Assembly: GCA_023228025.1 (NCBI GenBank)
Contig: JALOCD010000060.1
Coordinates: 1-25,326, forward strand
DNA from: Prolixibacteraceae bacterium
GTDB lineage: Bacteria > Bacteroidota > Bacteroidia > Bacteroidales > Prolixibacteraceae
Length of the DNA: 25,326 bases
Direction of reading: 5' to 3'
Both the position numbers and the translations under genes were made by a program. Below, in pieces: positions 1 through 6,934 of the stretch. The notes beneath the pieces are model-generated. The model worked only from the letters and a program-made list of their open reading frames with translations, ran no database searches and was not told the origin of the DNA. How positions within the stretch are numbered: the first letter of the stretch is position 1; every line of letters starts with the position of its first letter.

Positions 1-756
1 ATATTCGGTGTGGAAACCGGCGGTCAGCTCCGATTCAGCTTCGGCGAGGTCGAAAGGACCACGGTTGGTTTCGGCCGTTCCGGCAACCAGGAAGATTACG
101 AAAGCAATCAGGGAAGGAATATGTCCCTTGAACAAAAACCAGCTGTCGCGCTGGCTTTCCACTACAACCGAAAGCTGCATGGAACCTGCCAGGATAATGA
201 TGGTAACAAGCGAAAGGGAGACAGATAGCTCATAGCTGAGGATCTGTGCGCCACTCCGCATCGCGCCAATCAATGAATATTTGTTGTTGCTCGACCAGCC
301 GGCAATCAGGATACCGATGACCCCGATGGAGGAGACAGCAGTGACATAGAAAATACCGATATCGAAGTCCATGGTTTGCAATCCTTTGGCGAAAGGAAGG
401 ACTGCCATGGCCAGAAAAGTAGCGATCATGATGATGAAAGGGGCCAGGTTGTAAAGAAACCGGTCTGCACTTTTGGGCATGATCAACTCCTTCATCAGTA
501 ACTTGATAAAGTCGGCGATGGTTTGGAGTAGTCCCCAGTATCCTACACGCATAGGTCCCAAACGCTGTTGAAATGCTGCACACACTTTTCGTTCCGCGTA
601 AACCAGAAACAGGCCGAAAAGCGCTACAAAGAGCATGTAACTGACCCCGATGATGGTCCATTCAACAATGGTCGTGGCCGTTGGAGACATCCGCTCCAAA
701 AACCAGAGGTGCATGTTGTGGGTCATTCCTGAAAAATCGTAAATATTGAATCCCAT
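1..756 (-). CDS. nuoH: NADH-quinone oxidoreductase subunit H (partial, 3' end outside window)
   Basis: Membrane subunit of complex I that joins the quinone-binding peripheral arm to the proton-pumping membrane arm. An uninterrupted frame runs from ATG at 756 to the window edge (252 codons; the family is usually about 330-360, so the C-terminal part is missing). Visible signatures are YAERKVCAAFQQRLGPMRVG near residue 55, the Q-T-I-A-D-x-x-K-L-L-M-K-E stretch after it, and AETNRGPFDLAEAESELTAG near the edge, the conserved acidic loop that faces the quinone site. Several hydrophobic segments separate these. The gene starts 44 bases after the nuoD stop with nothing between, so nuoE, nuoF and nuoG are absent from their usual place in longer operons. 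Identification is secure. Confidence 0.95.
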   Translation of the reverse strand, partial: MGFNIYDFSGMTHNMHLWFLERMSPTATTIVEWTIIGVSYMLFVALFGLFLVYAERKVCAAFQQRLGPMRVGYWGLLQTIADFIKLLMKELIMPKSADRFLYNLAPFIIMIATFLAMAVLPFAKGLQTMDFDIGIFYVTAVSSIGVIGILIAGWSSNNKYSLIGAMRSGAQILSYELSVSLSLVTIIILAGSMQLSVVVESQRDSWFLFKGHIPSLIAFVIFLVAGTAETNRGPFDLAEAESELTAGFHTEY

Positions 757-800
757 TAGATTTGATGATTTTCGATATAGATCAATCGTGTTAGTACTAA

Positions 801-1934
801 TTACCTGTCAATGTCAGGGATAACAAGGTCGAGCGTCGACATGATGGCGACAAGGTCCGCGATTTTGTGACCGGCAGCCATCTTGTTCAATGCGAAAAGA
901 TTGGAGAATCCCGGTGAACGGAACTTCACACGGTATGGGTTTTTCTTTCCGTCGCTGACGATGTAAACGCCGAATTCACCCCTTGCGGTTTCGACCCGTT
1001 GGTAAAATTCCCCTTCCGGAAGTTTAACGACCCCTTTCATTTTGACGGCGTAATCGCCTTCAGGGATGTTGTCGATCAACTGCTCAATGATGTGCATGGA
1101 TTCGTACATCTCCTCCATTCTCAAACGGTAGCGGGTAAATGTGTCGCCTTTGGTATCCAGTTTTTCTTCGAACTGAACCAATGGATAGGCGCTGTATGGC
1201 TGATGTTTTCTAACGTCGCACGAGAATCCGGAACCACGGCCCGAAGGACCGGTAACGCCCCAGGCAATAGCATCGTCAAGCGATAGATAGCCAATGTCTT
1301 TGGTTCGCTCCTGAAAGATGACATTGCCAGTAAGCAGTTCATCGTATTCGGGCAGCTTCTTTTTAAATATTTTGATGAAATCTTTGACCCTTTTCTGGAA
1401 ATTCGGATGAATGTCGAACATGACCCCGCCGGGAAGGTTGTAATTGAGGGTCATCCTGGCGCCGCAGGTCTCTTCGAAAATATCGAGAATGAGTTCGCGG
1501 TCGCGAAGGCCATAGAAAAAGGTGGTTAATGCACCCAAATCCATACCCATTACGCACCACCAAAGTTGATGAGAAGCCAGACGGCTCAGCTCATCCATGA
1601 TGGTACGGATGTATTTGACACGTTCGGGAACTTCGACCTGAAGGGCATTTTCAACACACAAAGCAACCGCTTCGTTGTTCATGTTGGCAGAAAGGTAATC
1701 CATCCGGTCGGTCAGGTGAATGATCTGTGGATAGGAGATTGCCTCGCACATTTTCTCGATACCACTGTGAATATAACCAACATGCGGTTCAATATGGTGC
1801 ACTATTTCGCCTTCCAAACGGACAAGCAACCGAAGTACCCCGTGTGTGGAAGGGTGCTGCGGTCCCATGTTGACCAAATACTGGTCTGTGTGGATTTTAT
1901 CCGTGCTAATGATAATCTCTTTGATTTCAGACAT
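801..1934 (-). CDS. nuoD: NADH-quinone oxidoreductase subunit D (49 kDa-type)
   Basis: Peripheral-arm subunit of complex I that forms the quinone-binding pocket with NuoB; related to the large subunit of NiFe hydrogenases. The 377-residue length is normal for an unfused NuoD. The N-terminus carries NMGPQHPSTHGVLRLL, whose His residues line the quinone pocket, followed by EPHVGYIHSGIEKMCE. The middle has the D-R-M-D-Y segment and WGVTGPSGRGSGFSCDVR, and the protein ends in DLVIPDIDR, the usual C-terminal D-R form. It follows nuoC by 4 bases, so the two are translationally close but not fused as in Bacteroides-type NuoCD proteins. No frameshift or missing key motif was noticed. Confidence 0.96.
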   Translation of the reverse strand: MSEIKEIIISTDKIHTDQYLVNMGPQHPSTHGVLRLLVRLEGEIVHHIEPHVGYIHSGIEKMCEAISYPQIIHLTDRMDYLSANMNNEAVALCVENALQVEVPERVKYIRTIMDELSRLASHQLWWCVMGMDLGALTTFFYGLRDRELILDIFEETCGARMTLNYNLPGGVMFDIHPNFQKRVKDFIKIFKKKLPEYDELLTGNVIFQERTKDIGYLSLDDAIAWGVTGPSGRGSGFSCDVRKHQPYSAYPLVQFEEKLDTKGDTFTRYRLRMEEMYESMHIIEQLIDNIPEGDYAVKMKGVVKLPEGEFYQRVETARGEFGVYIVSDGKKNPYRVKFRSPGFSNLFALNKMAAGHKIADLVAIMSTLDLVIPDIDR

Positions 1935-1938
1935 AAGG

Positions 1939-2394
1939 CTATCGTTCTACTATTCTTACTTCGTCTTTGTAATCTTTTCTTAACGGAAAACCCCAGCTAT
2001 CGTCGAGGAAAAGCCGGCGCAGATCGGTGTGGTTGTTGAATTTAACGCCCAAAAGGTCATAAACCTCCCTTTCGTGGTATTTGGCAGTCTGCCAGACATC
2101 ACTAACAGTATCGACTTTGGGGTCGGTACGATCTGCCGTATTTACCTTCAATACCACAACATGCCTGTGTTTGACAGACTCGATGTGGTAGACGATCTGC
2201 ATTGTTTCAGGATAATCTACTCCGGTAAGACAAATCAGGTAATCAAATGATAGCTCCGGCACATTTTTGAGTCGTACGGAAGTTTCGTGCAGATCGGCCG
2301 CCTGAACAAGGATTTCGACATACTGTTTGCCAAGTTTCACCTCGGCCTTTGAAAACTCACCGGTCAGGTAAGCTTGTAGTTCTTCGTTTGTCAT
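1939..2394 (-). CDS. nuoC: NADH-quinone oxidoreductase subunit C (30 kDa-type)
   Basis: Hydrophilic peripheral-arm subunit of complex I that packs against NuoD and NuoB. The 151-residue protein carries the family signature near its C-terminus: H-E-R-E-V-Y-D-L-L-G-V-K-F, then H-x-D-L-R-R-L-F-L and W-G-F-P-L-R-K-D-Y. The start at 2394 gives a protein of ordinary length. It lies 71 bases after the nuoB stop and 4 bases before nuoD, in the same operon. It is a stand-alone gene, not fused to nuoD, which helps separate this organism from the Bacteroides genus, where the two are joined. Confidence 0.94.
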   Translation of the reverse strand: MTNEELQAYLTGEFSKAEVKLGKQYVEILVQAADLHETSVRLKNVPELSFDYLICLTGVDYPETMQIVYHIESVKHRHVVVLKVNTADRTDPKVDTVSDVWQTAKYHEREVYDLLGVKFNNHTDLRRLFLDDSWGFPLRKDYKDEVRIVER

Positions 2395-2465
2395 GTCACT
2401 TAAAGATCAGTTTGTTAAGTGATTTATAGTATGATTTATTGATTTCCCCATATTCCCGGTTAGCA

Positions 2466-3038
2466 TCAAGGTTGTGGGGCATTTTTTTTCTGTTTCCTGG
2501 AGAAATAGCGCTCCCGCCTGATTTTTTTCTGCAGTTGCATCATGCCAAATAGCAGGGCCTCAGGCCTTGGGGGGCATCCGGGTACATAAACATCAACAGG
2601 TATTACGTGGTCGGCGCCTCTCACAACAGCGTAGTTGTTGTAGTAGAAAGGTCCGCCCGAAATAGCGCAGGATCCCATGGCAATCACATATTTGGGATCA
2701 GCAATCTGGTCATACAACCGTTTCAGGACGGGGGCCATTTTGTAATTGATCGTTCCGGAGATGATGATCATGTCGGCCTGGCGGGGTGTTGCGCGCGCAA
2801 CCTCCATCCCGAACCTGGCCATATCGTGCCTGGATGCGCCAACTGCCATGAATTCGATGGCGCAACAGCGGGTTCCGAAGGTTAAAGGCCAAAGTGAATT
2901 GGAGCGGGACCAGTTAATCAGATCATCTAATTTTGCGAGGATGATGCTTCCTCCTTCATATTCCTGGAGAACAGGATAATCGTTCTTTTCGAACTCTTTT
3001 TTGCTTTTTACTCCCATTTCAATGCATGTTTTTTCCAT
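2466..3038 (-). CDS. nuoB: NADH-quinone oxidoreductase subunit B (20 kDa-type, cluster N2)
   Basis: Subunit that holds the terminal iron-sulfur cluster N2, which passes electrons to quinone. The four cluster ligands are visible: the adjacent pair Cys58-Cys59 in G-T-R-C-C-A-I-E, Cys124 in M-G-S-C-A-I-S-G-G, and Cys155 in V-P-G-C-P-P-R-P-E. The C-terminal tail is basic (R-R-E-R-Y-F-S-R-K-Q-K-K). The first ATG (3038) overlaps the end of nuoA by 31 bases; a second in-frame ATG at 3017 (MGVKSKKEF) overlaps by only 10 and could be the real start. Neither has a strong ribosome binding site, which is normal for the phylum. The choice of start is the only uncertainty. Confidence 0.95.
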   Translation of the reverse strand: MEKTCIEMGVKSKKEFEKNDYPVLQEYEGGSIILAKLDDLINWSRSNSLWPLTFGTRCCAIEFMAVGASRHDMARFGMEVARATPRQADMIIISGTINYKMAPVLKRLYDQIADPKYVIAMGSCAISGGPFYYNNYAVVRGADHVIPVDVYVPGCPPRPEALLFGMMQLQKKIRRERYFSRKQKKNAPQP

Positions 3039-3358
3039 CCGTAAAACAATCCCAAACCCAAAATGGCAAAGAAGATCAATATTTCAACAAAGCCGGTCAT
3101 TCCAACCTCCCTCATCACGGTAGCCCAGGGAAATACGAATACAGTTTCCACATCAAAAATGAGGAAGAGAATGGCAAACAGATAGTACCCGACCGTATAC
3201 TGGTTCCAGGTTTCCCCAATGGTCTCCATTCCGCACTCGTATGGCTCAAATTTTGCTGTATTGTAGGAAGTTGGCGGAACGTAACTGGAGAATACCAGCG
3301 CCAAACCTACCAGTGAAATAGCCGTAATAAAGAAAAGTAATAAAGCGCTACTTTCCAT
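3008..3358 (-). CDS. nuoA: NADH-quinone oxidoreductase subunit A
   Basis: Small membrane subunit of complex I with three expected transmembrane helices, at roughly residues 5-27, 60-80 and 86-108 of 116. The family signature is clear: Y-E-C-G-M-E between helices 1 and 2, then F-L-I-F-D-V-E-T-V-F-V-F-P-W-A. The Cys loop and the acidic F-D-V-E-T segment are the hallmarks of NuoA/ND3. It is the first gene of the operon and its 3' end overlaps nuoB. The 216 bases upstream, up to the universal stress protein gene, hold the likely operon promoter. Confidence 0.95.
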   Translation of the reverse strand: MESSALLLFFITAISLVGLALVFSSYVPPTSYNTAKFEPYECGMETIGETWNQYTVGYYLFAILFLIFDVETVFVFPWATVMREVGMTGFVEILIFFAILGLGLFYGWKKHALKWE

Positions 3359-3429
3359 ATAAGATTGTTTTAGATGTTAATAAGAATAGTTCTAAATAAC
3401 AGAGTATAAGGAACTTCAATAATCAGCGA

Positions 3430-3437
3430 CAAAAATA
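3430..3437 (-). promoter_or_regulatory. possible -7 element of the nuo operon
   Basis: Read on the minus strand this is TATTTTTG, a match to the Bacteroidota -7 consensus TAnnTTTG, 71 bases before the nuoA start. No convincing TTTG is present at the -33 distance, so this is a weak call. The rest of the 216-base gap to the next gene is AT-rich and shows nothing else clear. Confidence 0.3.
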
Positions 3438-3574
3438 GAAATTTATCATTAACCCACTCCTGTACGCCCTAATTTATTTAAAAAGTTATTAAAATATCTT
3501 AATTATTAGATATAATAAATTGAGTTAAAACGATTTATAACCCTTGTCTAAATAAGGTCCCGATTACGAAATAT

Positions 3575-4387
3575 TCAACCGCAAAATGTATAAAGATCGC
3601 GTTGTGAATTGATACACATCACGGATAGCCTTTCCGAGTGGTCCAGTACATAGGCATCATTGGTACCAAAAAAACGATCGATCAGCGTCGATTGATAAGT
3701 AAAGGAGATAATTAAAAGCCCGTTTTGAAAACTCAACGTATGTTCCAGCGCCTTTTTTTGGATCTTCCAGGAAGAGGCATGACATTCGATAATTTCGTAA
3801 GGGAAGCGGAAATTTTTAAACAGGCGTTCGATTGAAAAGAGATTACGCATAACGCTCCTTTTGTCCTCGTCAAAGGTTTCCAATGCCTGGATCAGTGATA
3901 CTTTAGCCCCGTTGTGCCGTGCGAAGTAACTACTCCAAAGGGCCAAATCCTTGCTTTTCTTCCCGTACCCTACCGGGACAGCGATCTTTTGATAGCTTTC
4001 GGAGGGATGTTGCTTCGCTGAAACAAATAAGAACGGGAAGCCGGAATGGGAAAGTTTAGGCAGGAGTTCTTTACTTTTTGTTTTGAGCGCTACCAAAAGC
4101 AATGCGTCAAACTCTTCTGCAAGTTCAGTCAGAATTGTGTCGAGTGGGTGAATGGTTACCAGGGTGTGAATGCGAGCAGAACCAAAAGTCTGCCTTAGCG
4201 GGGCTGTCATTCCTGTCATGCGCGATTCGGCTTCTTCAATTGTCAGTCCCTCATTTGAGGCATGGTGCATCAGGCAAATTTCCTTGTCAAGTATCAACGC
4301 TACCTGCACCCCATGCAGAATAGCCACCTCCGTTTCGGGTGAGAAATCGATCCAGATAAAGATTTTTTGTTCGCCGTTTGTTAACAT
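3575..4387 (-). CDS. tandem-domain universal stress protein (divergent UspA family)
   Basis: Probable cytoplasmic stress protein of two USP-like domains in 270 residues. The N-terminal half begins with a beta strand and I-D-F-S-P-E, followed by a helix (V-A-I-L-H-G-V-Q-V-A-L-I-L) and a strand ending in M-H-H, the standard USP opening. The second half restarts at Y-Q-K-I-A-V-P-V-G. The ATP-binding motif G-x-x-G-x-(9)-G-S/T of nucleotide-binding USPs is not recognisable in either half, so it may bind a different ligand or act as a scaffold. It starts 3 bases after the response regulator stop, so the two genes form one transcript and the regulator probably controls its level. Family assignment is fairly safe; the exact role is unknown. 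Confidence 0.75.
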   Translation of the reverse strand: MLTNGEQKIFIWIDFSPETEVAILHGVQVALILDKEICLMHHASNEGLTIEEAESRMTGMTAPLRQTFGSARIHTLVTIHPLDTILTELAEEFDALLLVALKTKSKELLPKLSHSGFPFLFVSAKQHPSESYQKIAVPVGYGKKSKDLALWSSYFARHNGAKVSLIQALETFDEDKRSVMRNLFSIERLFKNFRFPYEIIECHASSWKIQKKALEHTLSFQNGLLIISFTYQSTLIDRFFGTNDAYVLDHSERLSVMCINSQRDLYTFCG

Positions 4388-4390
4388 TTC

Positions 4391-5068
4391 TTACTCGTTA
4401 AACCTGAACCCTATTCCCCGTACCGTCTCCAAAAAATCGCCCTCCAGGAATTCAGATAGTTTTTTGCGAATATTTTTCACATGTACATCGATGTAGTTGG
4501 AGTTGTAATTCTCTTCAAAGATATCACCCCAGATGTGTTCTGATATTTGCAGGCGGGTAGTCACTTTGTTTTTGTTCAATAGCAGGAAACTAAAAATATC
4601 ATACTCTTTCTTGGTCAGCAGGATCTCATGTTCGTTATAAAAGGCCTTGCGTTTATCCAGGTCAACGTCAAGACCATGGGCATGAATGATGTTCCCCTTA
4701 AGACCATGTTTCCTTCTGGTGACCGCCAGTATCCTGGATTTAAGCTCGATCATCGAGAATGGTTTCGACAAGTAATCATCAGCCCCCAGATCAAGCCCTT
4801 TGATCTTGTCTTCGATGGCGGTGCGGGCGGAGAGAATGATCACCGAGGTAGTACTTTTGTTTTTAATTGACTCTCGCAGGAGATCCAGCCCTTCATAGTC
4901 CGGAAGTCCCAGGTCCAGCAAAATCAGGTCGTAATCATTGGAAAATATTTTGTCGGATGCGATCCTTCCGGTTTGCGCTTCGTCGCAAACAAAACCCTCC
5001 TTTTCGAGGAACCGGCGAATCTCGCCCGAAAGTATGCGTTCATCTTCAACGATTAACAGGTGCATCAT
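4391..5068 (-). CDS. two-component response regulator, OmpR/PhoB type
   Basis: DNA-binding response regulator of 225 residues. The receiver domain (about 1-118) has the acidic pocket E8-D9, phosphoacceptor Asp52 in L-I-L-L-D-L-G-L-P-D, Ser80 and Lys102 in Y-L-S-K-P-F. The C-terminal winged helix (about 130-225) has L-T-K-K-E-Y-D-I-F, then Y-I-D-V-H-V-K-N-I-R-K-K-L and the terminal R-G-I-G-F-R-F. It is divergent from the sensor kinase at 5151 with 82 bases between, and is followed closely by the USP gene. Divergent kinase and regulator genes are less usual than a co-transcribed pair. The direct repeat TCAATAT at 5108 and 5120 in the shared gap could be an autoregulatory site, but this is weak. 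Confidence 0.93.
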   Translation of the reverse strand: MMHLLIVEDERILSGEIRRFLEKEGFVCDEAQTGRIASDKIFSNDYDLILLDLGLPDYEGLDLLRESIKNKSTTSVIILSARTAIEDKIKGLDLGADDYLSKPFSMIELKSRILAVTRRKHGLKGNIIHAHGLDVDLDKRKAFYNEHEILLTKKEYDIFSFLLLNKNKVTTRLQISEHIWGDIFEENYNSNYIDVHVKNIRKKLSEFLEGDFLETVRGIGFRFNE

Positions 5069-5150
5069 GGGAGAAAGTTGTTACTTTGCAAAATTGAAAC
5101 GAAATTATCAATATCTTGGTCAATATAGAATGGGATTATAAGATAAGAGA

Positions 5151-6482
5151 ATGAGACTTGAGTTAAAACTAGCCCTGATCGGTGCCATTTCAAAGCTTGT
5201 CATTTTTTTGATTTTGTTTACTGTGGTGCAGCAGACGATCGATTCGCTCGCTTTGGAGCATACCGACAGGGATTTGACAAAAAAGAAAGATAAGGCCCTG
5301 TCGATCATAAAAAAAATTGGCATTAAAACTTATCTGGATGCAGAGCAAGACAGTGTCTTTGCCAGTTACAACATCTTAAAAGACGAATATCTCACCATTA
5401 CGTTAGATCCGAATGGGAAACCTGAAGAACTAACCTTCTCCCAGGAGGCCAGGGTTATTGAGGGGGAAGAATTTGATTTCAGGATACTTAATTACAATTT
5501 TGTAATTGGATACCAACAATATTCTCTCGAAATTGGGAAAAATATCCAACTGATCTATAGCCTGGACAGGACTTTAAAAAGGATCTCTGTTTCTATTATT
5601 TTGATTGTGTTGGTGATAACCATCCTTTTTGACCTCGGGATCTACAAGTACCTGCTCCATCCTTTGAATCAAATGATCATTCCGAAATTGAAAACGGTTG
5701 ACAATCCCGAATCATTTGATTATACCGAAATTGGCTCTTCTACTTCTGATTTCGTTTACCTTAATACTACCATCAATGAATTGATGCACAGGGTGAATGA
5801 GATTCTGAAGAATCAAAGGAAATTTATTGGTGATGTTTCACATGAGCTATTTACGCCGATCTCGGTTATGCAGTCCAAGTTGGACAATCTGTTGGTGTCA
5901 GGGAAATTGCCTGCCAAAACGGTTGAGATGATTATGGATCAGCAGAAGCAATTGATTCGTTTGCAACACATTATAAAGGCATTGTTGCTGATTTCTAGAA
6001 TCGAAAATGATCAGTATGCAAAGAATGACAAGGTCAATTTGCATGAACTTGTTGAAGAGATTGTGGCAAATATTGAAGAACGGGCGCATATCACAAATAT
6101 TTCGCTGGAAAACAGGATTTCGAGGGATACTTCTTTGTCAAACGTTAATAAGTATTTGATATACATCTTGTTGTTTAATCTGGTGAGCAATGCAATTAAA
6201 TACAACAAAGCCGGTGGTTCCGTTCTGATTTACGATGAGCAAAGGGAATCCAATCTTTTGGTTGTGGTAGAAGACAATGGGATAGGTATAGCCCCGGAGA
6301 ACCTGGAGCTGATTTTTAACCGGTTCAAAAGGATGGAGAGCACAAAAGAGGAAGGGCAGGGATTGGGGTTATCCATTGTAAGTAGCATTGCTGTTTTCCA
6401 CGATATAACAATAGAAGTAAAATCTCAGCCGGGCGAAGGATCGAAATTTATCATCTGTTTTCCTTTCAAAAAGTCGCTCTGA
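5151..6482 (+). CDS. membrane sensor histidine kinase
   Basis: Probable partner of the divergent response regulator. In 443 residues there are two membrane helices (about 8-28 and 145-166) around a periplasmic sensor of about 115 residues with no family I recognise. The DHp domain has His231 in F-I-G-D-V-S-H-E-L-F-T-P-I, where the usual arginine after E-L is Phe. The catalytic domain has the N box N-L-V-S-N-A-I-K-Y-N (343-352), G1 box D-N-G-I-G-I (375-380), an F box near 389 and the G2 box G-Q-G-L-G-L-S-I (402-409). All catalytic boxes are intact. A HAMP-like stretch follows the second helix. The Lys/Ala-rich secreted protein lies just downstream behind its own promoter signals. Confidence 0.93.
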   Translation: MRLELKLALIGAISKLVIFLILFTVVQQTIDSLALEHTDRDLTKKKDKALSIIKKIGIKTYLDAEQDSVFASYNILKDEYLTITLDPNGKPEELTFSQEARVIEGEEFDFRILNYNFVIGYQQYSLEIGKNIQLIYSLDRTLKRISVSIILIVLVITILFDLGIYKYLLHPLNQMIIPKLKTVDNPESFDYTEIGSSTSDFVYLNTTINELMHRVNEILKNQRKFIGDVSHELFTPISVMQSKLDNLLVSGKLPAKTVEMIMDQQKQLIRLQHIIKALLLISRIENDQYAKNDKVNLHELVEEIVANIEERAHITNISLENRISRDTSLSNVNKYLIYILLFNLVSNAIKYNKAGGSVLIYDEQRESNLLVVVEDNGIGIAPENLELIFNRFKRMESTKEEGQGLGLSIVSSIAVFHDITIEVKSQPGEGSKFIICFPFKKSL

Positions 6483-6487
6483 AAAAA

Positions 6488-6509
6488 TTTGCATAAAATT
6501 TCATAAAAA
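6488..6509. repeat. tandem 11-bp direct repeat TTTnCATAAAA
   Basis: Two adjacent 11-bp units, TTTGCATAAAA (6488-6498) and TTTCATAAAAA (6499-6509), start right after the kinase stop and precede the Lys/Ala-rich gene. A period of 11 bp is what OmpR-family regulators bind as head-to-tail dimers. Low complexity makes chance similarity possible. Confidence 0.35.
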
Positions 6510-6530
6510 ATTTAGATTTACTGATTTCTT

Positions 6531-6563
6531 CACGATTCCTTCATAATTGGTATCGTAGGTTTG
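6531..6563 (+). promoter_or_regulatory. direct-repeat operator abutting a -7 element
   Basis: TTCACGATTCC (6531-6541) and TTCATAATTGG (6542-6552 by an 11-bp step) share TTCAnnATT and lead into TAGGTTTG at 6556-6563, an exact TAnnTTTG -7 element. The usual -33 TTTG is missing, so the repeats occupy the -33 region. This is the arrangement expected for an activator-dependent promoter using an OmpR-type regulator. The gene starts at 6594, about 25 bases after the predicted start of transcription. Confidence 0.45.
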
Positions 6564-6593
6564 TCATGTAAACAATTATAAAAAATATTTGAT

Positions 6594-6803
6594 ATGAAAA
6601 AGTTAGTTATGTTTTTGAGCTTCGCTCTTATCATGGGTGTAGTTACAGCCAATGCGCAAGCCCCTAAAAAAGATGCAAAAGCAGCTCCTGCAAAAACTGA
6701 AGCTCCTGCCGCTAAAAAAGTGGCTAAGAAAGACGCAAAAGCTGCTCCTGCCGCTAAGAAAGTGGTTAAGAAAGAAGTAAAAGCTGCTCCTGCTAAGAAA
6801 TAA
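6594..6803 (+). CDS. small secreted Lys/Ala/Pro-rich repeat protein
   Basis: A 69-residue protein with a clear signal peptide: M-K-K, a hydrophobic core (about 4-19) and A-N-A followed by Q-A-P, so cleavage after residue 21 or 22 is likely. The mature part is about 47 residues of Lys, Ala and Pro, with repeats of K-K-D-A-K-A-A-P-A and K-K-E-V-K-A-A-P-A and no Cys, Trp or Tyr. It is strongly basic and probably disordered. Similar tails occur in histone H1-like and surface-adhesive proteins, but no function can be assigned from composition. It has its own promoter-like region and a strong terminator, so it is transcribed alone. Position next to the kinase suggests it is a target of that system; a role in envelope charge or polyanion binding is only a guess. 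Confidence 0.8.
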   Translation: MKKLVMFLSFALIMGVVTANAQAPKKDAKAAPAKTEAPAAKKVAKKDAKAAPAAKKVVKKEVKAAPAKK

Positions 6804-6827
6804 GCATTTCGTGGTGATTTATTTAAA

Positions 6828-6856
6828 GGCCGTCGGTAATTACCGGCGGTTTTTTT
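6828..6856 (+). terminator. Rho-independent terminator of the Lys/Ala-rich gene
   Basis: The inverted repeat at 6830-6849 forms an 8-bp stem (one G-T pair) with an AATT loop and is followed by seven T residues at 6850-6856. It starts 26 bases after the stop codon at 6803. The A residues before the stem can also pair with the T tract, so weak function on the opposite strand, for nhaD, is possible. Confidence 0.85.
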
Positions 6857-6934
6857 GATATGAATAAGTAGTAACTATTTCACTTAATTCCTATTGAATT
6901 TTGAAATGACATTGTGGGTATAATCTGTTAAATT

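Noticed and set aside
1566..2039. Plus-strand frame of 157 codons across nuoD and nuoC
   Set aside because: It is a shadow of the nuoD and nuoC coding strand, whose products carry all family motifs.
5108..5126. TCAATAT direct repeat at a 12-bp step between the divergent regulator and kinase genes
   Set aside because: The unit is short and AT-rich and the step differs from the 11-bp repeats seen elsewhere, so it is too weak to call as an operator.
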